From: a gamma proteobacterium HTCC2207
GTDB lineage: Bacteria; Pseudomonadota; Gammaproteobacteria; Pseudomonadales; Porticoccaceae
DNA length: 48,400 nt
Direction of reading: 5' to 3'
Assembly (NCBI GenBank): GCA_905182275.1
Contig: CAJJAU010000045.1
Span: 1 to 48,400 of the forward strand
The position numbers were made by a program, and so were the translations under genes. Positions 1-7,628 of this stretch are shown here, piece after piece. Below the pieces are notes generated by a model. That model had not been told where the DNA came from. It made no database searches and saw only the letters and a list, made by a program, of their open reading frames with translations. Position 1 is the stretch's first letter. Each line of letters opens with the position of its first letter.

Positions 1-715
1 CTACATAGGGCATTTGGTGACGACCAATAGAGAATGACGACCAGTGCCAATCATCAGGAATATTGTTTACCATCGCCATATAAGTATTGAGATCATTGGG
101 AGCGCCCCAGGGCACACCCATACATAGCTGTACTAATGCGGGACTACTCAACACGCCTTCTTTGACCAGTTCTTTAGCAAACCACAAATGACCTGTATCA
201 AAAGCCTCAATTTCAGGTTTAACGCCCAGCGCGGTCATCATGCTGCCCATCGCTCTGAGCATACCGGGGGTGTTGGTCATCACATAGTCAGCTTCGGCAA
301 AGTTCATGGTGCCGCAATCCAGTGTGCATATTTCAGGTAGGCATTCAGCAATGGGCTCCATTCGAGTTTCCGCGCTCGCCATATCAGTACTCTTATGTAA
401 TGGCAGTGGCGCAGAAGGTGGACCAAATACCATATCGCCACCCATTCCAGCGGTCAAATTTAAGACAACATCAGTGTTTGAATCGCGAATCCGATCAGTT
501 AGTTCTCGATATAGTTTAGGGTCTCTAGAGGCCACGCCCGTCTGCGGGTCGCGCACATGACAGTGAACGATGGCAGCACCTGCTTTAGCCGCCGCAATGG
601 CACTTGCAGCAATCTCTTTAGGTGATCTCGGCACTTCCGGACTGCGGTCTTGGGTGTTGCCTGAACCAGTAATAGCGCAGGTAATGAAAACATTTGGATT
701 GACCGTTAATGGCAT
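1..715 (-). CDS. Beta-keto acid cleavage enzyme (BKACE, DUF849 family), 3' part missing
   Basis: The frame reads on the minus strand from ATG at 715 and leaves the window at position 1, so about 238 N-terminal residues are visible. It begins MPLTVNPNVFITCAITGSGN and continues with IVHCHVRDPQTG and VVLNLTAGMG, the early strands of the BKACE/DUF849 TIM barrel. In this family a metal held by His residues (the HCHVRD stretch) supports condensation of a beta-keto acid with acetyl-CoA, giving acetoacetate and a new CoA ester. A GGAGG ribosome binding site lies 6 bases upstream of the start. It sits downstream of, and in the same direction as, the FAD oxidoreductase, 129 bp away. The particular keto acid cannot be told from this portion. 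The family call is firm. Confidence 0.85.
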   Translation of the reverse strand, partial: MPLTVNPNVFITCAITGSGNTQDRSPEVPRSPKEIAASAIAAAKAGAAIVHCHVRDPQTGVASRDPKLYRELTDRIRDSNTDVVLNLTAGMGGDMVFGPPSAPLPLHKSTDMASAETRMEPIAECLPEICTLDCGTMNFAEADYVMTNTPGMLRAMGSMMTALGVKPEIEAFDTGHLWFAKELVKEGVLSSPALVQLCMGVPWGAPNDLNTYMAMVNNIPDDWHWSSFSIGRHQMPYV

Positions 716-844
716 GAGTAGCCTCCGCTATTTAAATGGTTGTTTGTAGAGTAAAAGTTTACAAATCCTTAGATACAATATTTATAGCATACATAGTGCA
801 CAGACAATATATCCTCATTTAAATAGTCCAATAGCATGACAATT

Positions 845-2206
845 TTAATGTATGCGAGCCCCTTGCTGAATTAGTATTTTCTGTACTTTTTTAATATCGA
901 CATCAGCGACATCGACATTGGTCTGTATTGAAATGGCGGCGGCCACACCGGCACCCTGGCCATTGACTGCGCAACACATCATATTGCGCACCGCGGCATG
1001 AGAATCTTGGTCACCGCCTACACAGCGTCCCGTCACCAGTAAATGACGCACACCCTTGGGCAGCATAGATCGGTAAGGTAGCTGAAAATAACGACCGGTA
1101 GTTGGCAATATGAGAATGCCGTAACCATCGATAAACTCAGGAAATATACCAATACTGTCATCAAACGTACCTTGTTCCCGAACATCCTGAGCGGTCATGT
1201 TGTAAACCGCATCAATTTTGCGGGTATCTCGAACGCCCAGGGTCATGCCAAAGTTTCTTAGCTTGGCATTCTCACAACCCGGATTAAATTGTTTCAGCGC
1301 TTCAATGGCTAACATCGCCTGCCGACGACCCTCCATTTCACCTTTTGTAAGATGATCAGGGTTGGTGGCATCCAATCCAGCTAAATGCACTAAATTTAGG
1401 TAACTAAGATCACCTTGGTCGCTAATAGCTCCCCATGTGCCAGTGATGGTATTTAAATTTGCTGGAATAAGACCCGACTTAATCGCCTTTTCAAAGGGCT
1501 TTTTTAGGTAGGGAGAAAACAATTTATCTTCTTTGCCAGTTGTCTCCATTGACCAGTCCGGTCCGCACCAATCGCTATAAGTATGAGGATTAGATTTCAC
1601 GTCTTCGATAAATCGAGTTTTATCGACACCATTCATAGAGAACATGACAGAGGCTGCCATCATTTCTTCTACGGGTGTCTTATGTACTCGCGCACCGGCT
1701 CTGTGAGCGATGTCAGCATCACCAGTGGCATCAATAACGCGCTTGGCTAAAATAGCCTCTCGGCCAGCTTTGCTCTCTACGATGACACCTTTGATAACTC
1801 CTTCTTCTACAATCGTGGCAACCATGGTTCTGTGCAGCATTGGCGTAATACCGGCTTCTTGAACTAGCACGTCAGCAACATACTTAAAGGCTTCACCATC
1901 AATGGCATGACTGTTAGATTGAGGCTCTGGATTGGCCGCACCCATCGATTTGGCGCGTTCCTCAAACTCAATACCAATACCCTCGCTATCAACCGTTTTG
2001 TCGTGTCGGTACCATGCAAAACCCTCGACGCCGACCTGAGTCAGATTGCCACCAAAACAGCCGTAGCGCTCTAACAAAGTCGTCTCAGCACCTGCTCTAG
2101 CGGCAGCCATTGCCGCCGCTAGTCCGCCTGGACCGCTACCCACCACCAAAACATCAGTACGGTGGATAATTGGCGTTTCACGTGCTGCCTCGTTAATTAA
2201 TTCCAT
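845..2206 (-). CDS. FAD-dependent oxidoreductase (FAD_oxidored / PF12831 type)
   Basis: A protein of about 453 residues with an N-terminal dinucleotide-binding fold: VLVVGSGPGGLAAAMAAARAG gives the GxGxxG motif, followed by an acidic residue in LLERYG. Further on, VIDATGDADIAHRAGARV and the C-terminal LVTGRCVGGDQDSHAAVRNM match the second FAD-contact region of PF12831-type flavoproteins. The family includes varied dehydrogenases and reductases, so the substrate is unknown. I chose ATG at 2206; a GTG at 2218 would add four residues. There is no signal peptide, so it should be cytoplasmic. It lies upstream of the BKACE gene in the same direction and may act on a related acid, which is inference from position only. 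Confidence 0.82.
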   Translation of the reverse strand: MELINEAARETPIIHRTDVLVVGSGPGGLAAAMAAARAGAETTLLERYGCFGGNLTQVGVEGFAWYRHDKTVDSEGIGIEFEERAKSMGAANPEPQSNSHAIDGEAFKYVADVLVQEAGITPMLHRTMVATIVEEGVIKGVIVESKAGREAILAKRVIDATGDADIAHRAGARVHKTPVEEMMAASVMFSMNGVDKTRFIEDVKSNPHTYSDWCGPDWSMETTGKEDKLFSPYLKKPFEKAIKSGLIPANLNTITGTWGAISDQGDLSYLNLVHLAGLDATNPDHLTKGEMEGRRQAMLAIEALKQFNPGCENAKLRNFGMTLGVRDTRKIDAVYNMTAQDVREQGTFDDSIGIFPEFIDGYGILILPTTGRYFQLPYRSMLPKGVRHLLVTGRCVGGDQDSHAAVRNMMCCAVNGQGAGVAAAISIQTNVDVADVDIKKVQKILIQQGARIH

Positions 2207-2218
2207 ACAGATACCCAC

Positions 2219-2358
2219 ATATTTTACGTTTAGTCATCAAAACCTCGGACTAATAGTAATCAAATATTAATCAATAGAGAATTAAAATATCGCAGCACAT
2301 TAAACACTCTCCATCGCTGCCCCTTGTCCGTTTATTAACATCAGGTAAACTGTTGCTC
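2219..2358. promoter_or_regulatory. Divergent promoter region between the FAD oxidoreductase and PP2C genes
   Basis: This AT-rich gap of about 140 bp separates two divergent genes and must hold both promoters. I see no clear operator palindrome. A short AGGT at 2343-2346 is the only ribosome-binding-like sequence before the phosphatase gene. Confidence 0.4.
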
Positions 2359-3102
2359 ATGCCTAAAGATTTCACTCTCCAGTTTTATTCGCGCACCCAC
2401 ACGGGCAAGATAAAGCGCAACAATGAAGACTATCTAAGAATTCATCAAAATGGGCTTTTAGCAGCTATTGCAGACGGTATGGGTGGCACTGATTTTGGTG
2501 AGATTGCCAGTCAAATTGCGGTAGATGCCAGCGTTGAATATCTTGCCAGTGCTGATCCTGCGAAGTTACTTAACAAACCCGCGGGTGAACTTGGCAATGC
2601 TGTAAAATATGCCAATGAGGCCATTATTGCTATTCAGCAGAACGAAGAACAATATCGCACCATGGGTTCGACCCTGACCTGTTTGTTGATGGTCAACAAT
2701 CAGCTGCATTTCTCCTGGGTTGGTGATTCCAGAATTTATATAGTCAGGCCGGCCCAAAATAATATTCAAATGCTGACTAGAGATCACACCTTGGATCGCA
2801 ATAAAATCGATGCCACTTTAGCGCCCGACCTCTACCGACGTGCTCCGAGTATTCTGACGCAGAAAGTCGGTAGCATATTGTTGATTCAACCTGATACCGA
2901 CTGTTTTGAGTTGCAAATAGGCGATATTATTTTGGCCTGTACTGACGGTTTGACCGATCGTATCGAAGATGAACTGTTGTTAGAGTACGCAATAAAGTTC
3001 GTTGATAATTTAGAAGGCTACGCAGACAAACTGCTCGACCGCGCCCTAGATTGTGGTGGTCAGGACAACATCTCTCTTATTCTTGCGCAGGTATCGAACT
3101 AG
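2359..3102 (+). CDS. PP2C-family (PPM) Ser/Thr protein phosphatase
   Basis: A 247-residue protein made almost entirely of one PPM phosphatase domain. The metal-binding motifs are all visible: RNNEDYL near the N terminus, ADGMGG, GDSRIYIV, TRDHT, ACTDGLTD and GGQDNISLI at the C terminus. These aspartates hold the two Mn/Mg ions that activate water for removal of phosphate from Ser/Thr residues. No membrane segment or extra sensor domain is present. ATG at 2359 gives the conserved beginning; TTG at 2353 has the closer AGGT and would add two residues. The gene converges on a Ser/Thr kinase gene 20 bp away, so the two probably form an opposing kinase/phosphatase pair. Confidence 0.93.
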   Translation: MPKDFTLQFYSRTHTGKIKRNNEDYLRIHQNGLLAAIADGMGGTDFGEIASQIAVDASVEYLASADPAKLLNKPAGELGNAVKYANEAIIAIQQNEEQYRTMGSTLTCLLMVNNQLHFSWVGDSRIYIVRPAQNNIQMLTRDHTLDRNKIDATLAPDLYRRAPSILTQKVGSILLIQPDTDCFELQIGDIILACTDGLTDRIEDELLLEYAIKFVDNLEGYADKLLDRALDCGGQDNISLILAQVSN

Positions 3103-3122
3103 CTGCGTAGAGAGTTCCAGAG

Positions 3123-4073
3123 TTACTGCTTGAACCGTCTAATCAATTCAGCCATAGTTTGAATTCGCTGGTCTGGATTTTTTTGCAGACACTGCATGAT
3201 GGTGTCATCTAACGAATTTGGTATTGGCATAGAGGTTATAGACGATAGCAGTGGTGGTTGATCGTTCATTGTGCTGGCAATGAGTTTATCCATAGTGTCG
3301 CCAGCGGCAGGAGTTCTGCCACTAAGGGCTTCATAGAGTACCGAGCCAAGACTATAGATATCGGTTCTTCCATTGATACTAGAGTCTTTTTTAATCTGTT
3401 CTGGAGACATATAGCTGATAGTGCCTTGGAGTTTCTGAAATCCGGTCATGCTTTGGTCATCAATGACATGCTCGGAGTCAATACTGTCAATATCCGAGTC
3501 CTCACCTTCCTCACCTTCCTCACTTCTAACCTTGGCTAATCCCCAATCTAACAGCAGTACCTCGCCAAAGGGCCCAACCAAAATGTTTTCTGGCTTTATG
3601 TCTCTATGCACCACACCATGGGTGTGGGCATATTCCAAGGCGTAGGCCACCTGAATAACGATATTCAGCAGTTGGGTGGTGTCATAACGTTCGCGATAGT
3701 TAATAATCTCTCGAAACGTATAGCCATGCACAAGCTTCATCGTAAAGTAATAGTGTCCTTTGCGATCTCGGCCTAACTCATAGGTTGGCATAGTATTGGG
3801 GTGCTGCAACATGGCAGAGATACGCGCTTCGCGTAACAAACGTTTTTGTTCAATAGGATCTTCGGCAAACTCGGGTTTTAAAGACTTATGGCAAACCACA
3901 CGACCTAAATGTAAGTCCTTACAGGACTGAATGAGCGACTTGCCGCCCTTGGCAATAGTTTTGAAATAGGCATAGCGAAAACTAGCATGCAGGCTTTTTG
4001 ATAAATCCTTATCAGTTTGCTCTAAATATAATTTAGGGTAATCAGCTTGCCTAAACTTTGGAAATTCACTCAT
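3123..4073 (-). CDS. Ser/Thr protein kinase (Hanks type) with an acidic activation-segment insert
   Basis: A 316-residue soluble kinase. Visible motifs are an atypical nucleotide loop ([10 protein letters not shown], about residues 40-49), the ATP-anchoring Lys63, Glu82 in the C helix, the catalytic loop [12 protein letters not shown] (HRD 156-158), DWG instead of DFG at 176-178, and SYMSPEQ near 220-226. DWG is common in bacterial relatives. Between DWG and SPE lies an acidic stretch (about 185-206) that lengthens the activation segment; part of it is encoded by a 9-bp tandem repeat. No transmembrane or PASTA region follows the kinase domain, so this is a cytoplasmic kinase, unlike PknB. It converges with the PP2C gene. 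A GGAA lies just upstream of the ATG at 4073. Confidence 0.92.
   Translation of the reverse strand: MSEFPKFRQADYPKLYLEQTDKDLSKSLHASFRYAYFKTIAKGGKSLIQSCKDLHLGRVVCHKSLKPEFAEDPIEQKRLLREARISAMLQHPNTMPTYELGRDRKGHYYFTMKLVHGYTFREIINYRERYDTTQLLNIVIQVAYALEYAHTHGVVHRDIKPENILVGPFGEVLLLDWGLAKVRSEEGEEGEDSDIDSIDSEHVIDDQSMTGFQKLQGTISYMSPEQIKKDSSINGRTDIYSLGSVLYEALSGRTPAAGDTMDKLIASTMNDQPPLLSSITSMPIPNSLDDTIMQCLQKNPDQRIQTMAELIRRFKQ
3501..3527. repeat. 9-bp tandem repeat inside the kinase gene
   Basis: Two exact copies of CTCACCTTC (3501-3509 and 3510-3518) are followed by a degenerate third (3519-3527). On the coding strand they encode the acidic run SEEGEEGED in the kinase activation segment. The unit is a multiple of three, so gain or loss of copies would stay in frame. 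Confidence 0.8.
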
Positions 4074-4198
4074 ACACTATTCCGTGGTTAGCCTAATCGT
4101 CCGTTGGAATAAGAGACTATAGCTAAGCGAGTGATGGGTCAAACACTGTGACTTTTTAGAGCGCAGATTAACTGCGCTCACAGGCGCTACCAGTGTCG

Positions 4199-4870
4199 TT
4201 AAAAACCGCTATAAGTGACAAAGGTACTGTTGTCGGCCCGTGTCGAGCGCACGTCATTTGCGGCGAAGCTTTCATCGGGATAGCCCATAGCAATACAAAT
4301 CATAATAGCTTGATCATCTGGAATATTAGCGTGCTCATGCACCACGTCAGACTGCATAATGCCTTGACCATTGATGACGCATCCAATCCCTCTCTCCCAT
4401 GCTGCAAGCACAATACCATAAGCAAGAGAGCCCAATCCAAATTGAGTGATCGCAGCAGGTTCAAGGCTTTTGTCATAAGTAAGCACTAACGATACTGGAG
4501 CATCAAATTGACGAAATCCTCTTAACATCCAATCCATACGCTTTTCTTTGTCGTCTCTCTCAATACCCATTGCTTCGAACAGCTGCACAGCAACATCAAT
4601 TTGATTTTGACGGTGTCCTCCTTCGTATTTTTCTTTATAGGGAAAGTCGCGGACGTTAGGTTTTCCTGCCAAGGTATCCTTCGTATTACCTTCGCGAATT
4701 TTATTAAGTACTTCTCCAGCCACTGCATGGATATGCCAGGTTTGAGTGTTGTATGAGGACGGTGCCCATTTTGCAGTATTGATAATGTCATCAACAACTT
4801 CTTTAGGTACCGGTTTTTGTTGAAATCCGCGTACGCTCTTTCGTGATTGTGAAAAGGCTGTAAAGTCCAT
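4199..4870 (-). CDS. Nitroreductase-family FMN oxidoreductase
   Basis: A 223-residue protein with the nitroreductase start pattern: FSQSRKSVRGF (the RxSxR FMN-phosphate contact), then AKWAPSSYNTQTWHIHAVAG, which packs around the flavin. The C-terminal half carries ICIAMGYPDESFAANDVRS, the usual GYPD segment of this family. Members are homodimeric and use NAD(P)H to reduce nitro compounds, quinones or enones; the substrate cannot be assigned. The start is ATG 4870 with AGGAG six bases upstream. It lies 335 bp downstream of the BCCT gene in the same direction and is probably transcribed from its own promoter. Confidence 0.9.
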   Translation of the reverse strand: MDFTAFSQSRKSVRGFQQKPVPKEVVDDIINTAKWAPSSYNTQTWHIHAVAGEVLNKIREGNTKDTLAGKPNVRDFPYKEKYEGGHRQNQIDVAVQLFEAMGIERDDKEKRMDWMLRGFRQFDAPVSLVLTYDKSLEPAAITQFGLGSLAYGIVLAAWERGIGCVINGQGIMQSDVVHEHANIPDDQAIMICIAMGYPDESFAANDVRSTRADNSTFVTYSGF

Positions 4871-5205
4871 AATTGCTCCTATTAATTGATGTAAGTGAGG
4901 CTTAGAAAGATTACTCAGTCTTTAGCTTCAAGGTTTTTTCGGGTGCGATATACCCCATAAAATGGGATTAAAACAAATATCAACATGGTAAAGCTGAGTA
5001 TTGAAGATTCAATTAATTAAAGTAGATTTCATCGAGTCTCATTCCCTGATTGTTAAAGTCAGGAAGAGTGTATATAAAATATATGGCACTTGCTATGCCA
5101 ATTTATAGTGAATTCTGATTTTCAATCGCCAGTAATTTGGCCTCAAGAATGTCATTGATATCACCGGAGGTTTCTCCAGTGATATTTTTAGTCTTGACAA
5201 AGGAT
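4871..5205. other. 335-bp gap between the BCCT and nitroreductase genes
   Basis: No convincing reading frame is present. The part nearest 4870 must hold the nitroreductase promoter on the minus strand. The gap contains a small inverted repeat CCCAT/ATGGG near 4955-4966, another CCTGA/TCAGG near 5045-5064, AT-rich TATA-like stretches near 5074-5082, and a strong hairpin at 5158-5185 that is listed separately. Confidence 0.5.
5158..5189 (+). terminator. Terminator-like hairpin 20 bp past the BCCT stop, oriented on the plus strand
   Basis: An 11-bp stem with one mismatch (5158-5168 with 5175-5185) and a 6-base loop is followed on the plus strand by TTTTT (5185-5189). On the minus strand the hairpin is followed by mixed sequence, so it is not a classic terminator for the BCCT gene, although it could protect that mRNA's 3' end. 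No plus-strand gene precedes it. Confidence 0.45.
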
Positions 5206-6789
5206 CTAACGATTCGAGTTAAGTTCTTCTGCGGTTAACGACAATTCTTTTGGTCGCACTAGATCACCAAAGTCTTGGTTCAACCAACGTACCAGTGAAA
5301 TACACAACAGAATCATAATAGGAATTAGGGGAACAGAGCTGAGAACGGTAATTGATAGTACAGTATCTAAGGCACCTGACTGAAGTATGCCGGCAGTGAT
5401 TAACGCCAGTAGTACCGCCCATGCAACGCGACTCCAGCGTCGCGGCTCTGCATCGCTACGCAGATTTTTAGCGCATATGCTAGACAGAACATAGGCTGAG
5501 GAATCGATGGTTGTGGCATAAAACACGATTGACAATAGGGTGAAAATAAACAGGGTGAATTTGCCAAACGGCAGACTTTGTATAACTAGGGCATTCACGA
5601 AGGACATGCCTTGAGTGCTGAGAATCTCTTTTACCGCCAGTGTCCCAGTGCTTTCTAAGTAAAGTGAGTAACCACCCATCACGGCCAGAAATAACCAGGT
5701 GCCTAAACAACCCCAGCCAATAACGCCCAAGACTAACTGACGAATGGTACGGCCTCGAGAAATACGCCCAAAAAACAACCCGACCATGCCGGTATAGGCG
5801 AGCCACCAGGCCCAATAAAATCCAGTCCAGTCTTCGGGAAAGCTACCGTTATTAATAGGGTCAGTCCATGTTGATGTACTGATGAAATTGTTAAACATTA
5901 AGCCAATGCTGTTCACTGTGAGGTCCATGATAAACACACCAGGCCCGGCTATCAGTACAAATAGAATAGCGATTGAGGCTAGGACAATATTAATGTCGGC
6001 AAGCACTTTAATGCCTGATTTTAAGCCTCGATAAACACTAGTACCGAACAGCAGAGTCCACAACCCAAGTACACTCATTTTGACCACCATACTGTCTGGA
6101 ATCTCAAACAGGGTCGAGAGCATTGCTGAAAGCAATGGCACGCCTAACCCTAAAGAGGTGGCAACACCACCGACAATGCCTAAGATGATTAAAATATCAA
6201 TGACGGTTTTTATTTGATTACGACCTTTGACCGGCAGTGCTCCATCACAGGCGCTGCTAATACGTAATATGGGAGAACGCTTAACATAAAGCATGTAGGC
6301 GATGGGCACTGCGGGTAGGGCATAAATAGACCAAGGCACTATGCCCCAATGCAGTAGCGGGTACATATGCGCCCATTCAAAAGACTTTGATGATCCTACT
6401 TCAATACCCATAGGGGGTGTTTGCAGATAGTAGATAGGTTCAGCGAACCCCCAGGCAATAACACTTGCGCCTATGGCGGTGGTGAACATCATGGCCACCC
6501 AGTGAGCGTCGGAGTATTCAGGTTGCTCATCTGGCGCGCCTAATTTCACCTGACCATATCGACCAAAGGCCAGCCACATACAAAAAATAAAGGCACCCAT
6601 GGCGACCATAAGATAGAGCCACAAGAAGTTGCTCATAACAAATGTACGACCCTCACTCAGCAACTGGGAAGCGCTTTCTGGAAAAATCATAAGTGGGATG
6701 GCGCAGACTAAGACAATAATGACCGCGGGAATGAAGACAGCCATGTCTACTTCGGGTTCTGTGCTCTCAATACTTTTAGGATCGCTCAT
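5206..6789 (-). CDS. BCCT-family betaine/carnitine/choline transporter
   Basis: A 527-residue integral membrane protein with about 12 hydrophobic helices. The family signature after the eighth helix is clear: WWLAYTGMVGLFFG followed by RISRGRTIRQL. An earlier conserved segment, IAWGFAEPIYYLQTPP, matches the glycine-rich TM3 region. BCCT proteins take up trimethylammonium solutes such as glycine betaine, choline, carnitine or DMSP, by Na+ or H+ coupling or exchange. The long cytoplasmic ends of osmosensing members such as BetP are absent; about 17 residues precede the first helix. I start at ATG 6789 (MSDPKSIES), because an in-frame extension to 6885 would add 32 residues that do not look like this family. 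The exact solute is unknown. Confidence 0.92.
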   Translation of the reverse strand: MSDPKSIESTEPEVDMAVFIPAVIIVLVCAIPLMIFPESASQLLSEGRTFVMSNFLWLYLMVAMGAFIFCMWLAFGRYGQVKLGAPDEQPEYSDAHWVAMMFTTAIGASVIAWGFAEPIYYLQTPPMGIEVGSSKSFEWAHMYPLLHWGIVPWSIYALPAVPIAYMLYVKRSPILRISSACDGALPVKGRNQIKTVIDILIILGIVGGVATSLGLGVPLLSAMLSTLFEIPDSMVVKMSVLGLWTLLFGTSVYRGLKSGIKVLADINIVLASIAILFVLIAGPGVFIMDLTVNSIGLMFNNFISTSTWTDPINNGSFPEDWTGFYWAWWLAYTGMVGLFFGRISRGRTIRQLVLGVIGWGCLGTWLFLAVMGGYSLYLESTGTLAVKEILSTQGMSFVNALVIQSLPFGKFTLFIFTLLSIVFYATTIDSSAYVLSSICAKNLRSDAEPRRWSRVAWAVLLALITAGILQSGALDTVLSITVLSSVPLIPIMILLCISLVRWLNQDFGDLVRPKELSLTAEELNSNR

Positions 6790-6900
6790 AGGGACGTTTA
6801 TAGTTATTGACGATGGAGGAGAATAGCACAAGGTTGTCTTTAGCGAAAAGATTGGGACGCGAGCGGGGGAACTCGCTAAAAACATGCCCGAACTGGCGCT

Positions 6901-7464
6901 CTAAATAAGAGGCGCCATCTTGTCGATCAAGTCTGCAAGCTCAGGCTTGTGTTGGCGGATTTCCTCTGCGGTGAGCCCATGCAATTCATGGGGAAATACT
7001 AGCCATTCATCTGTTTCGTGAAGAAAATAGTCAGGGGCCTTGCCGGCCTTATTATTTTTGGGTTTGTAATAAGGGGTGGCGATACGGATGTCGGGCGTGT
7101 TTTTTTTACAGGCTTTCTTAAGATCGTCTATTGCTTGTTGGATGGAGAGCCCTGTGTCGTGGACATCATCCACTATTAGCAGTGAATCTTCAGATTCAAG
7201 TTGACGGATAATATAGCTAAGACCATGTACTTTGACCTTTTTACTGCGTTCACCAATACCAGTGTAGGATGAGGTGCGAATGGCGATATGGTCTGATTCA
7301 ACGCCTAGCACGTCGAGAAATTCTTGCACTGCGATGCCAATAGGCGCGCCGCCGCGCCAAACGCCGACAATATAGTTCGGTCGATAGCCGCTCTCAAAAA
7401 TGTTCCATGCTAGGCGATAGGAGTCTTCTAGTAGCTGTTGGGCTTGAATGTAGCGCTTTTTCAT
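6901..7464 (-). CDS. Purine-type phosphoribosyltransferase (hypoxanthine/xanthine PRTase-like)
   Basis: A 187-residue PRTase. The PRPP-binding motif is LLIVDDVHDTGLS in the middle of the protein: two acidic residues followed by the DTG loop for the 5-phosphate. The first loop is VGVWRGGAPIG, and the C-terminal WLVFPHELHGLT packs over the base. Such enzymes transfer phosphoribose from PRPP to hypoxanthine, xanthine or guanine for salvage. The stop lies 111 bp beyond the BCCT start, and the gene is separated from the TonB receptor upstream by a strong terminator, so it is probably expressed alone. A purine-type NCS2 permease lies about 3 kb away, which fits a salvage role. The exact base is not determined. 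Confidence 0.82.
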   Translation of the reverse strand: MKKRYIQAQQLLEDSYRLAWNIFESGYRPNYIVGVWRGGAPIGIAVQEFLDVLGVESDHIAIRTSSYTGIGERSKKVKVHGLSYIIRQLESEDSLLIVDDVHDTGLSIQQAIDDLKKACKKNTPDIRIATPYYKPKNNKAGKAPDYFLHETDEWLVFPHELHGLTAEEIRQHKPELADLIDKMAPLI

Positions 7465-7574
7465 CGAGTCTTATTCCAAATAAATGCTTTTAATAGCCGG
7501 CAATATTAACATGTTTCGTCGTTGTTAAGCATTGCCTCGGCCGACCACTACATCTGCTATATAAGGCATTCTTA

Positions 7575-7609
7575 ATAAAAAACCCCGGACAGAATCTCTG
7601 GCCGGGGTT
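7575..7609 (-). terminator. Rho-independent terminator of the first TonB-dependent receptor gene
   Basis: AACCCCGG (7581-7588) pairs with CCGGGGTT (7602-7609) around a 13-base loop. On the minus strand the stem runs into TTTTTT and TATT. It lies 20 bp past the receptor stop codon and ends that transcript before the PRTase gene. Confidence 0.88.
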
Positions 7610-7628
7610 GGTTGTTTAACGGCTAATT

